DNA of 64,000 nt from Butyrivibrio sp. WCD3002. Its GTDB lineage: Bacteria; Bacillota; Clostridia; Lachnospirales; Lachnospiraceae. The stretch is taken from contig NZ_AUJO01000004.1 in NCBI RefSeq assembly GCF_000424265.1, forward strand, positions 1-64,000. Direction: 5' to 3'. A program made the position numbers and the translations under genes. Each line of letters starts with the position of its first letter. Positions within the stretch are counted from its first letter, which is position 1. Under the pieces are notes generated by a model, which was not told where the DNA came from, did no database searches, and was given only the letters and a program-made list of their open reading frames with translations. This document shows positions 15,862 through 25,310 of the stretch, one piece after another.

Positions 15862-18800
15862 TTAGTTCAACTGTGTAACATCTATATGTCCTTCTCTAAT
15901 AACTTTAAATAGTAAATCTGATAAGTCTTTGTTCGTTATATCAAGTTTGCTTAACTTATCTCGTACATCTTCGTCAACCTTTGACATCGCGTTTTTAAGC
16001 GATTTATTAAATCTACCTGTAGAAAGTATCACATCTATTGAATTTGTCGGATTCTTTATTTGTGCTGTCAAAACAGGATCAAGAATCATCATAGCATCTG
16101 CCATAACATTTATTACTGCGGCACCACTTTGAGGTTCAGAATCTTCGCCAAAAATGCTATTTATTTTCTTTAGCAGTTCTTCAACGAGTATCTTATTATT
16201 GGAATTAACCGTTTTGCCATTTCCTGCACTCATAGGATGAAGAAGTACGGGGTCTTTCCACTTCCCTTCAATATGAATAGGATCTGAAAGTCTAAAGTCT
16301 TTTAAAACCAAATTTTTAACATCTATATCCTCTGCCCCAGCTCCGCGCAATGTTCTAGAGAGAAGCTGGACGAATTTATGAAAAACTTCAAGATCTGGAT
16401 CACAAATATCAATCACCTGAGAAATATAGTTATAAGAACTATAGTACTTTCTCAAATCGCGCTTAAATGCACGAAGGTTGAGCAGTTCGTCTTGAATCTG
16501 TCTTAATCTAAATTCCATAGCATCTTTACTATCGGGATTTTTGACTATTGCTTCTTCACATTGCCGCTCCTCATTATGATAGCTCTGATATAGATTATTC
16601 CATTTGTCAGCTGGCTTTATGATAGCTCCATATAGCTTCCGTCTTAAATCATGTTTATCATTCTTATTAACAATATCCCTTTGTGCAGAATAATAGACCT
16701 CTTTAAAATTAGCAACATCATTATCATAATAGATATCTGCTGCATCTAGTCGTCTTTTTATTTGGTAAATTATGTTCAAATCCTGAGCTTTTTGCATCTC
16801 TGCTCCTAAATCATATAACTTAAAAGCCTTTTCTACTGCATCCGGAGCGTTGACAAAATCGACAATAAACACATCTTCTTTATTTTTATAGATTCTATTT
16901 AAACGCGAGTAGGTTTGAACAATTTCAACTGGAGAACCTATTTTTTTATCAACATACATCGCACATAATTTGGGTTGATTAAACCCTGTTTGAAACTTAT
17001 CCGCAACAATCAATATTTTTCGTTCTCGACTTTCAAAAGCATCTTCTATTGTTTGTTGCCCTAATCTGTTAAAGTCCTCCTCTTTATATTCATAGTCAGC
17101 TTTAATCGCTGCAAACGGATTGGTTTTTATTCCGTATTTTTCAAAATCTATCGTATTATCCGCGTCTAAGATAGCTTCTTTACCTAAGACTTTGTTTGAA
17201 AAGGCAACAAGTGGATCTCCTGGTGCTTTAAATGACAAAGAATCCATTATAGGTGAATATTCAGGATGTGCCTTAATATAAGCATCCATGGCTCTTTTAT
17301 ATCTAATTACAGCTGCTCGCGATGATGTCACTACCATTGCTTTTGCTTCACCGCCTAACATAGTAACAACATTTTTCATAAAATGATCAACTATAAAAGC
17401 CGCCTTTTCCATTACATTTGTTGGGTGCAATGAATTCCACTGTGCTATACTTCGCCTTGCAGTCTTTTCATCAACCGGTTTATCTGTTTTCACTTTTTCT
17501 TGAATATTTCTAAGCGTTACATAATGGCTATATCCTTTAAGTACATCCAATATATATCCCTCTTCAATTGCTTGCCTCATTGGATATAAATCAAATGATT
17601 CCTTAAGCTCATTTCCATCCTTATCGTATTTTCCGTAAAACCTTCCAAATGTCGTTTTTGTCTTATCTTTAGGTGTAGCGGTAAAAGCAAAATATGAAAT
17701 ATTGGAAGGTAAAACATGATTTGACTGTTGCTCAGCAAAATATTCGTTTATAACATCCTCATCCGTTACCTCTGCTTCATCTGCAGGATTTCCTGCTTCC
17801 TTAAGTGCTGTATTTAACGCCGTGAATGCTGTACCCCCTTGAGAAGAATGTGCTTCGTCTATAAGAACCGCAAAACATGACCCCTGTAAACTCTCATTGG
17901 CGATAATTTCTTCTATAGCATATGGAAATGTCTGTAACGTCACTATTATTATCTTTCGTCCATCCTCAAAAGCCTTCGTCAACTGTGTTTTTTTGGCTCC
18001 GGATTTTCGTGTAACATCATCTCCTCCAATCATTTCTATTGCTCCCATCGTTCTGTTCATTGGAAGTTGTTTGATGGTTGCTTTAATATTTGTATCAAGA
18101 TTAATCCTATCGGTGACAATAACTATATTTCTAAAAACATCTTCTTTTGTCTCTATATTCTTAAGTTGAGACAACATATAAGCCGTCCAGCTTATCGTTT
18201 CTGTTTTTCCACTACCAGCTGAATGTTCTATTAGATAGTGCTGCCCCACTCCATATTTATTTATATCTTCAAGGATTTTCGAAACACATTTCCATTGATG
18301 GAATCTTGGAAAAATCTGCTTTTCTTTAGGAATTAACCTACCCTTTTCATTCTTTACTATCTTTCTCTCTACAAATACAAAATCATGGAATATTCTTATC
18401 CAACTTGATTTTTCACAAACATCATTCCAAAAATATGATGTGGGATAGTCATCATCCCCCTCCTCGAATGGCTTATTGGGCATAAATAATCCATCTTTAT
18501 CAAAATAACCTTTATTGAACGGTAAAAATACAGGCATACCTTTTCTTGAATCAAGATTTGTACACATCCAAATCTCGTCTTCAGAAATAGCAAAATGAAC
18601 AATTGCTCCTCGCCTTGGCATAAGTAAATTATATTGATTACCAGAAGATGGATTATATGGTTTTCTATCATTTATATACTGTACGATAGCATCTTCTACT
18701 GTCTGGCATAATTCTGTTTTTAATTCTGCAGTAGCAACAGGTATGCCATTTATAAAAAACACTAGATCAATTTCGTCGCTCCCACCATCATCTTTATATC

Positions 18801-19212
18801 TGCATTGCCGCATTACCCTGAGGATATTATTCTCATACATTTTCCTCTGTTCTGCTATAGTATTATCAATCGGAACATTTCCACATAAATAAATAGTGCC
18901 ATATCCTATTTCTTTAAATCCATCACGCAAAACCGCTATTGTTCCATCTTGATCTAAGTGGTCAGTTATTGTTTTTAAAAGATTTTTTTCCCAATTGGGG
19001 GATTTCTTTTTATCATCAATAAATTTCTTATTCGAATCATTCGATTTTTCAAGATAAGAAACGACATCATTTAAAAAGATTGCTGATGTTGGATCAAACC
19101 CATGACTGTTTTGGCTTACTACCCAATCTCCAGTTGTTTCCAGCTTCTCTGTAATGTATTCCTCTAAGTTTTCTTCAGTGTGTATATTATTTCGCACAGT
19201 TTTGATTGTCAT
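15862..19212 (-). CDS. hsdR: Type I restriction enzyme, R subunit (first system)
   Basis: This 1116-aa protein has an N-terminal PD-(D/E)xK nuclease region (DEIDLVFFINGIPVATAELK, residues ~146-165). It is followed by an SF2 helicase core with Walker A SAGSGKTETI near residue 340 and the LIDEAHSSQGG box. A helicase C-terminal part includes IVQTYSRLNRIYKNK. It cleaves unmodified DNA after ATP-driven translocation, but only in complex with HsdM and HsdS. The start ATG immediately follows the hsdS stop. Since hsdM of this system is split, the subunit is probably idle. The gene itself looks intact. Confidence 0.93.
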   Translation of the reverse strand: MTIKTVRNNIHTEENLEEYITEKLETTGDWVVSQNSHGFDPTSAIFLNDVVSYLEKSNDSNKKFIDDKKKSPNWEKNLLKTITDHLDQDGTIAVLRDGFKEIGYGTIYLCGNVPIDNTIAEQRKMYENNILRVMRQCRYKDDGGSDEIDLVFFINGIPVATAELKTELCQTVEDAIVQYINDRKPYNPSSGNQYNLLMPRRGAIVHFAISEDEIWMCTNLDSRKGMPVFLPFNKGYFDKDGLFMPNKPFEEGDDDYPTSYFWNDVCEKSSWIRIFHDFVFVERKIVKNEKGRLIPKEKQIFPRFHQWKCVSKILEDINKYGVGQHYLIEHSAGSGKTETISWTAYMLSQLKNIETKEDVFRNIVIVTDRINLDTNIKATIKQLPMNRTMGAIEMIGGDDVTRKSGAKKTQLTKAFEDGRKIIIVTLQTFPYAIEEIIANESLQGSCFAVLIDEAHSSQGGTAFTALNTALKEAGNPADEAEVTDEDVINEYFAEQQSNHVLPSNISYFAFTATPKDKTKTTFGRFYGKYDKDGNELKESFDLYPMRQAIEEGYILDVLKGYSHYVTLRNIQEKVKTDKPVDEKTARRSIAQWNSLHPTNVMEKAAFIVDHFMKNVVTMLGGEAKAMVVTSSRAAVIRYKRAMDAYIKAHPEYSPIMDSLSFKAPGDPLVAFSNKVLGKEAILDADNTIDFEKYGIKTNPFAAIKADYEYKEEDFNRLGQQTIEDAFESRERKILIVADKFQTGFNQPKLCAMYVDKKIGSPVEIVQTYSRLNRIYKNKEDVFIVDFVNAPDAVEKAFKLYDLGAEMQKAQDLNIIYQIKRRLDAADIYYDNDVANFKEVYYSAQRDIVNKNDKHDLRRKLYGAIIKPADKWNNLYQSYHNEERQCEEAIVKNPDSKDAMEFRLRQIQDELLNLRAFKRDLRKYYSSYNYISQVIDICDPDLEVFHKFVQLLSRTLRGAGAEDIDVKNLVLKDFRLSDPIHIEGKWKDPVLLHPMSAGNGKTVNSNNKILVEELLKKINSIFGEDSEPQSGAAVINVMADAMMILDPVLTAQIKNPTNSIDVILSTGRFNKSLKNAMSKVDEDVRDKLSKLDITNKDLSDLLFKVIREGHIDVTQLN

Positions 19213-20526
19213 TTATTTTTCCTTTCTACAATCAATCTTTCCAGTAACAGCATCATAAATGACAGATTTACGATATTCTTCAAGCTTCTCAATTGCTAAT
19301 TGCTGTCTACTTACAGCTTCATCTGTCTTCGAAATAAATTCAACTAGGTATGCACTAATTCTTTCTTGTTCTTCTTTCGGTGGATTAGGAACCTTTATTC
19401 GTAGCAATTCATGAGGATAGGTTCTCCACCTCATTTTCATAAGACCATGACCGTTCAAATAACAGTCCTCATTAAACTGAGTATATCTGAAATAGCTGTT
19501 GTAATATGCCTTTGACACATTAGCCCCTGGTATTGCTCGATAAACATCATAATCAGGACTAGTTACTCCATCGTAATCAGAATAAGCTATAGCTCCCATC
19601 CAAGCCAATAGCTTATTAACTATAATATCGTTCTTTTTTACCTTTTTATAATCTATCACTGTTGTAGCTTTGTTTCCGCGTTCTTCAAGTTCATTTCTTG
19701 GTTTAACACCTATAGCAGTATATAGCGAAAGTAATAAAGCATCTGGATCTTCATTCCTTTCGTCTACGGTTCGAAACAATGATGTCAATGGAACAAATCC
19801 CCAATGTTCAGGGATTTCCTTAATCCATGGGCTAGCAACTGACTTGAGTTCGACATTTTTGTCAATCCCTTTTGTTACAACTTCTCTTATAACTGCTCTC
19901 TTATACTCTTCTATTCTCTCTATGATTTGATTATGTCGTCTAATAGCTTCATCAATCTGTGCTGTAACTGAATCTAAGTAGTCTGTTATCGCATACTGTA
20001 CTTTTTTAGATGGAAGCAAAACATATGTGTTTTTTAAAGTGGTTTGTGAAATTGTGTAAAGCTTAACCTCCGTAAGTTGCTTGACGATTTGTTCCCTCCA
20101 TGCTTCAGTACGCATAAGATATGCAATATACTTTGTGTTCATATCCTTTTTTAATTTCATAGTAATAGTGTGGTATCCTGAAAAAATAGGATCTTCCGTG
20201 CTAATTCTAACTGCATTACCACATCCTGCTATATCTTCAGATGTATCTGCCACGATGATATCATTTTTAGACACTAGTGAATTACTACTAGTATTTATGA
20301 AAGATTCATCAACATATCTAATTAGTTCATCATCAATTTCTACTCCGCTGCACGTTTTAGCATGAATCTGTCCATAACTAATAACCGGACAACCAGTCTC
20401 TTTTAAATCCGATTTAGTTATTGATAATCCTTTACCAAATGTAAAAATACTTTCTAGAGGAACTTTTTCCCAATCAGATGGAACCTCACCAGCCCATGCG
20501 CATTTATATGTATTTGAATCAATCAT
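19213..20526 (-). CDS. hsdS: Type I restriction enzyme, specificity subunit (first system)
   Basis: This 437-aa protein has the usual two target-recognition domains, each followed by a conserved helical repeat. The first is ITDYLDSVTAQIDEAI with IERIEEYKRAVI; the second is ISAYLVEFISKTDEAV with IEKLEEYRKSVIYDAVTG. The two half-sites would define a bipartite sequence. Its ATG overlaps the hsdM stop (ATGA). Only this one hsdS is present in the window, and no silent cassettes or inverted repeats for shuffling were seen. Confidence 0.92.
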   Translation of the reverse strand: MIDSNTYKCAWAGEVPSDWEKVPLESIFTFGKGLSITKSDLKETGCPVISYGQIHAKTCSGVEIDDELIRYVDESFINTSSNSLVSKNDIIVADTSEDIAGCGNAVRISTEDPIFSGYHTITMKLKKDMNTKYIAYLMRTEAWREQIVKQLTEVKLYTISQTTLKNTYVLLPSKKVQYAITDYLDSVTAQIDEAIRRHNQIIERIEEYKRAVIREVVTKGIDKNVELKSVASPWIKEIPEHWGFVPLTSLFRTVDERNEDPDALLLSLYTAIGVKPRNELEERGNKATTVIDYKKVKKNDIIVNKLLAWMGAIAYSDYDGVTSPDYDVYRAIPGANVSKAYYNSYFRYTQFNEDCYLNGHGLMKMRWRTYPHELLRIKVPNPPKEEQERISAYLVEFISKTDEAVSRQQLAIEKLEEYRKSVIYDAVTGKIDCRKEK

Positions 20527-21374
20527 TTCAAAAATCCCTCCATAAATGATTCAAGTCCGTTTTCGAGTTCGAGAATTTCATCAGCAATTTCTCTTGGCTT
20601 ACGAGGTGTATCATAATGATAAAAATAATTATTAAAGGATATTTTTGTTCCCACTAGACCTACTTTATCGTCTCCCATTCCCGCCATTTTTTCTCCAGAA
20701 TCAGTAACACTCATGTCAATCCATGTGTCTGGAGCATATGGCAATACTTCACGTTGCATATATGAATCAATTTCTTCAAGATAAGGAATATCTTCATAGT
20801 CTTTTAACTCAGGATCAGGAACCATGTCACCATTTTTGTCTAAACAGATATCGTAGGAACTATCCTTAACTCCATATACTGATATCATGGCGTTAAATAA
20901 CTGCTTATTTGTTACAAGTTTTTTTTGCTTTTCAAATTTAGATCTTATTGTGGATACAAAATCATCTAATTCCTTATAGACAACAATTTCATCACTCTTT
21001 TCATATATATACTCCTGAAGAATCTTCTTATTTGCGTCTGTCAGCCCTTTTACGCCAGTAGATTGCATCAGCATAGCAATTTTCTTCTTATCATCATCCA
21101 GCAATATTGCTTGTCTAAGTGGTCTTAGCGTAGTTATTCTACGATACATAAACTCTTCGACTGGCACTATCACACTTTTTCCATGATCATTCCCATCAAT
21201 ATATGTTTTACAAATCCAGTCCATTTGCACATCTGAAATATCAACTCGCTTCCTCCCCAAGTTTTTTCGTCTCACCTCATACATATCTGATGCATCAATA
21301 AGCTGAATTTTCCCTTTTCGGCTTGGTACTTTATTATTGTTTAGAATCCATAGATATGTAGAAATTCCCGTACT
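20523..21374 (-). pseudogene. hsdM: hsdM 3' fragment (first system), cut by a transposon
   Basis: This part encodes the C-terminal ~283 residues of a type I N6-adenine methyltransferase: STGISTYLWILNNNK, then RKGKIQLIDASDMYEV and a helical tail. It lacks the SAM-binding and NPPY motifs, which are at 33508-34732. The open frame runs on to 21398 through transposon-derived codons (MGGLPILY). Joining AGTA (21371-21374, minus) to AGTA at 33508-33511 restores a single reading frame in correct phase. The fragment is followed by intact hsdS and hsdR. Confidence 0.9.
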
Positions 21375-21398
21375 ATAAAGTATGGGTAATCCACCCAT

Positions 21399-21551
21399 TG
21401 TCTAAACACTCACTTCCCCTGATAAACACGGGGGTTCAGGACTGCTTTATACAGAAATCCGACTTATACAACCTTAGACAGCTTCATACACTTGATTTTT
21501 CGGTAATCCGACTGTATATTTAAGGTATTGGTAATTCAGATTTTGTCTAAA
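21399..21551 (+). repeat. Transposon left-end repeat cluster
   Basis: TGTCTAAA occurs at 21399-21406 and 21544-21551, with its inverse TTAGACA at 21474-21480. ATCCGACT occurs twice directly (21457-21464, 21506-21513). This clustering just inside the left end is what one expects for tyrosine-recombinase binding sites. The right end has the same TGTCTAAAT at 33444. Confidence 0.6.
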
Positions 21552-21594
21552 TATCAACTCGAAATCAGACATATTTCACGTAGGAGGTACCAGT

Positions 21595-22965
21595 ATGTAC
21601 AGAATAATTGAAAAACAGAATTCAGCTGGCGCTTGCTATGAGATGCAGACTTACGACGGGCAGAATAGCCTGGTCTATACCAAACTTATACAGGTGAAAT
21701 CATATGCAACGACCAGCGACGATGGTACAGACATGATAATGCTATATGACAGCCGGATGCAGCCCATTGAAGATGCTATCCGTTTCCTGAACTTCGGCGG
21801 TATGACTGGTCAGTCCCAGAACTATGTATTCCTCGCTACAACCGCATTGAAGTTCCTGTATGCATATCTCGACATATACGGCATCCGTTTACAGGACATG
21901 ACCAAGAAGGAAGCCACTGGCTTCATAGACTTTCTGAAAGGGATTTCCAGAGAAGGACTGCTTTATAATACAGAATTGACAACCAAGAGAAAGAATGAAA
22001 CCGTATCATCCTATATCAAGGTCGCAAGGAAGTATGTCGAGTATCTTGGCTATGATAAACATATCCTGCTCTCCAAAAGCAAAAGCTTCAAGACCATAAT
22101 CATGCCTGAGTCAGACGGGGCCAAAACAATCCAGTCATACGATGTTTCTGTCAAGACAGCGAAAAGGACGGATTATGTCCCCGCTTATATCAATATCGAA
22201 GAATACAAGGCTCTTCTGAAGGAAACAGAGGACACTGCTACTCCACTTCGAGATCGCATCATATGCCGCCTTCTGTTTGAACATGGGCTTCGTATCGGAG
22301 AAGTATTCGGCTTGACTTTGGAAGACATCAAATCCAGGGAGAATAAGGATTTCACCGTTCAGTACAGGCTTGAACTTCGTAATCGCCTCTCGGATACGAA
22401 GGAACAAAACGCCAAATCTGCGATGAATGTTACTTCCGCTGACACTTACAAGGACCCTGATTACACCCGTAAAGGCATCGGATACCAGACCATAATCATC
22501 GGTGAAGATCTTGCCATGGAGTTGCTGGAATACATCAATATCGCCCATGACAGCAATAATAAGAGGTACATGGAACGCAGGGATACTTTTGCCACAGCAG
22601 ATTCCGTCCCTTTTGGAAATCCGGATATCAGGCACAATTATTATGTCTTCCTGAATACACTCGGCAGACCGCTTTCCGAAAACATGTGGAACAAGAACCT
22701 TCGGGTGATATTCAAAAAAGCAGGGCTTGCTGTCGATGAAGGAGTCCGTAAGAACAACCTTAATCACAGGCTGAGACACGGATACGCCATGTATCTGTCA
22801 AATGTCCTGCATCTGCCAGATTTCGATGTGAAAACGCTTATGAGGCATAAGAACCTGTCCACTACAGCCATATACCACAACCCGACGCCAGAGGATACAG
22901 AACGGTTGCAAGAACAGCTTATCGAAAAATGGCAAATTAGCTTATTAAAGGATGGTGACGACTGA
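21595..22965 (+). CDS. Tyrosine recombinase, first of trio (TnpA-like)
   Basis: This 456-aa tyrosine recombinase has the catalytic residues Arg233 (GLRIGEVFGL), His391/Arg394 (HRLRHGYAMYL), His418 (MRHKNLSTT) and nucleophile Tyr427 (AIYHNP). A SAM-like core-binding domain fills the N-terminal half (~60-190). Its ribosome site GTAGGAGGTACC precedes ATG. It overlaps the next recombinase gene at TGATG. Together the three enzymes should perform site-specific transposition of this 12-kb element, as TnpA and TnpB do in Tn554. Confidence 0.88.
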   Translation: MYRIIEKQNSAGACYEMQTYDGQNSLVYTKLIQVKSYATTSDDGTDMIMLYDSRMQPIEDAIRFLNFGGMTGQSQNYVFLATTALKFLYAYLDIYGIRLQDMTKKEATGFIDFLKGISREGLLYNTELTTKRKNETVSSYIKVARKYVEYLGYDKHILLSKSKSFKTIIMPESDGAKTIQSYDVSVKTAKRTDYVPAYINIEEYKALLKETEDTATPLRDRIICRLLFEHGLRIGEVFGLTLEDIKSRENKDFTVQYRLELRNRLSDTKEQNAKSAMNVTSADTYKDPDYTRKGIGYQTIIIGEDLAMELLEYINIAHDSNNKRYMERRDTFATADSVPFGNPDIRHNYYVFLNTLGRPLSENMWNKNLRVIFKKAGLAVDEGVRKNNLNHRLRHGYAMYLSNVLHLPDFDVKTLMRHKNLSTTAIYHNPTPEDTERLQEQLIEKWQISLLKDGDD

Positions 22966-25310
22966 TGGGTGTTAGAAAAGGCGAAAAGAACCCCAACTAT
23001 CCAAAGAATAGGAAGTCAAGATATTACGCTTCCGATTATAATGAATCGCTCAAGGGAAAGAACAAATTCTCTGTTCCTGAAACGCAGGAGTTTATAGACC
23101 TGATGTATCAGTCCTGCGATACATATGGTGACGCACGCTTTCAGTCGCAAAGGGATGGATATAAGCGTACATTGGGACAGTTTGTCCTTGGTCTCGATAT
23201 CGGTTTTGATATCAGCCAAATAGACGGCTCATATCTTGTGGATTTTTACTTCAATGCACCAGGAAGACGTGAATACACCACCCCTGTTGCTAAAGACCTG
23301 ATATATCATTATCTCACCCTGAACAAGAAGTATCACTGGCATCCAGAACTCGATATCATCGCTGACAATACCTTCCCGTTCTGGAACGATATCCAAAACA
23401 TGGGGCATCTTGTCATCCCGATGCTTGACGGTAGCAAAGACCCACACAGATGCCGCTTACTGAAAGCAAAAACAATCATGAAAAGCGGCAATCAGGTTTT
23501 AACCCTGGTGGACTTTGATACCGACAATCGTTTCATACAAGACCTTTTGATTGAATATCATCATTCTCAGCATGATGTTATTCCGAGGGTTTATCAGCTG
23601 GATTTCTTCAATCGGTTTGCCGAGAGCCTTGATTACCAGCTTCCTTCTAACATTTACGGCTTCAACGCAGATACTCTTCTGAAACAAGAAAAGTTCTTTG
23701 CAGCTATCCGCCGTGAACCAGAACTAGAAAACAGGTTCTTTTACCGCTTCATCCTTAGCAAACAGGGCGACAGAAAAACCATATCAATCGCTGACGGTAT
23801 CACGCTTGGTTATATCATGAGCGAAGGATTCGCAAAATACTTCGTAAACGGCTACAGGTATGTTCCATTGAACCCGAACGAACCCATTCCCGCCATTGAT
23901 TTATGGGCCATATCTCCGAATGGATTGGAACAGACTACGACAACCGATAAGCCTGAACATTTAAGATATCTGGACTTCACACGCATCAGCAATCCTACTG
24001 TGCGTCAAGCAGCAAAACAGTGGTTCTGGTCAGAGGCTAAGGCAGGCTTCGAAAACAGATGTCGTAATGCTCTGTATATCATGGAGTTCTTCGAATACAG
24101 AGATACCTTACGGTCTATGTATCTTGACAGGTTTATTCAGATCAGAGCAGGGACCGACCTCGATACTGCAAACACAGTTCTTACCGAAGAAGTCGTCATG
24201 TATACCAATGAGTGGAACGAAAAACTAACTTCACAAAGTTATACATCCCGCATGGTTCCGCTAAAGCTGTTCCTTCAGTTCATGAACGATAACGGTATTT
24301 ATAAAACTGAAGTTGCTGCATTTGAATACCTTGACACAGGCGGCAAAGGAACAAAGTCGAAACAGGAAATCCTGCCTGTTCCGAAAGATGACTTCATGAA
24401 GCTGATAGCGAAACTGGAAGAAAAGGCTCAGAACAATACTCTTCACATGCTGTATTACATTGTATTCTGTCTGAACACACTCACCCCGCTCAGAATCAGT
24501 TCCATACTCGACCTTGATGACAACTGCCTGGTTGCAAAGAGCAAAGGCATTTATGCTCTTGAGGTAAAGGTGAAAACTTCTGACGGCGATGAAAAAGACA
24601 TACAAATCTCCAAAGAAGTAAAGCGACTGGTGGAGGTTGCTCTCTCCCTGACAAAGGAGACACGAAACAACGCTCCTGCCGAACAGAAGCATTACCTGTT
24701 CCTTGTGAACAATCAGAAGGACTTCTACAGAAGCATTCCGAGCAGAAGTTATGCTAAATACTTGCATGATTGCTGTAATGAGGCTGGCATTCCGAAATAC
24801 TCTGCTCAGAACCTTAGAAAGACATATTATACGAACCTTGTTGAGAACGCCATCAAAAACAATGTAAGCCTGATGAGTCTTAAAGAATTAACAGGACATG
24901 CCAACATAGATACGACTGAGAACTACTATGTAAAAGAAAACATTCGGAACTATCTTGAAGCAACATATGGTGTAGAAATCGGAAACATGCCCGTTGTCGG
25001 AACTGTCGCCAAGGACTATCCAGAAGCCAAGCACGAAGATATCGTGAACGATGGTTGCGGATACTGTAGGAATCCTGAATGCAACGTTCTCGGGACAGCG
25101 AACTGCCTGATGTGTAAGGGATTCATAACCACACCAAAACACATCGCTCAGTTCGAAGAAGCTATAAACATACTGAGCCAGCAAATCGTTGATAACGAGA
25201 ATCCTCACGACAAAGAACATCTGTATGCGGTCAAACGGCTTTATGCCGCATATCTGGAACAGTTGTACATAAGAAAGGAGGAGGCTGAGAATGCAGCAAC
25301 AATTAGTTGA
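22965..25310 (+). CDS. Tyrosine recombinase, second of trio (TnpB-like)
   Basis: This 781-aa protein has a long N-terminal region of unknown fold. A tyrosine-recombinase catalytic domain follows: Arg near 508 (LTPLRISSIL), LRKTYYTNL near 617, and ELTGHANIDTTENYYVK with the likely Tyr near 652. After the catalytic domain comes a cysteine-rich tail (CGYCRNPECNVLGTANCLMC) like a zinc-binding knuckle, and then a helical C-terminus. Its start overlaps the first recombinase and its end overlaps the third, so all three are produced together. Confidence 0.85.
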   Translation: MGVRKGEKNPNYPKNRKSRYYASDYNESLKGKNKFSVPETQEFIDLMYQSCDTYGDARFQSQRDGYKRTLGQFVLGLDIGFDISQIDGSYLVDFYFNAPGRREYTTPVAKDLIYHYLTLNKKYHWHPELDIIADNTFPFWNDIQNMGHLVIPMLDGSKDPHRCRLLKAKTIMKSGNQVLTLVDFDTDNRFIQDLLIEYHHSQHDVIPRVYQLDFFNRFAESLDYQLPSNIYGFNADTLLKQEKFFAAIRREPELENRFFYRFILSKQGDRKTISIADGITLGYIMSEGFAKYFVNGYRYVPLNPNEPIPAIDLWAISPNGLEQTTTTDKPEHLRYLDFTRISNPTVRQAAKQWFWSEAKAGFENRCRNALYIMEFFEYRDTLRSMYLDRFIQIRAGTDLDTANTVLTEEVVMYTNEWNEKLTSQSYTSRMVPLKLFLQFMNDNGIYKTEVAAFEYLDTGGKGTKSKQEILPVPKDDFMKLIAKLEEKAQNNTLHMLYYIVFCLNTLTPLRISSILDLDDNCLVAKSKGIYALEVKVKTSDGDEKDIQISKEVKRLVEVALSLTKETRNNAPAEQKHYLFLVNNQKDFYRSIPSRSYAKYLHDCCNEAGIPKYSAQNLRKTYYTNLVENAIKNNVSLMSLKELTGHANIDTTENYYVKENIRNYLEATYGVEIGNMPVVGTVAKDYPEAKHEDIVNDGCGYCRNPECNVLGTANCLMCKGFITTPKHIAQFEEAINILSQQIVDNENPHDKEHLYAVKRLYAAYLEQLYIRKEEAENAATIS

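Noticed and set aside
22135-22779. 214-aa minus-strand open frame
   Set aside because: It is a shadow of the first tyrosine recombinase, whose catalytic residues are all present on the plus strand.
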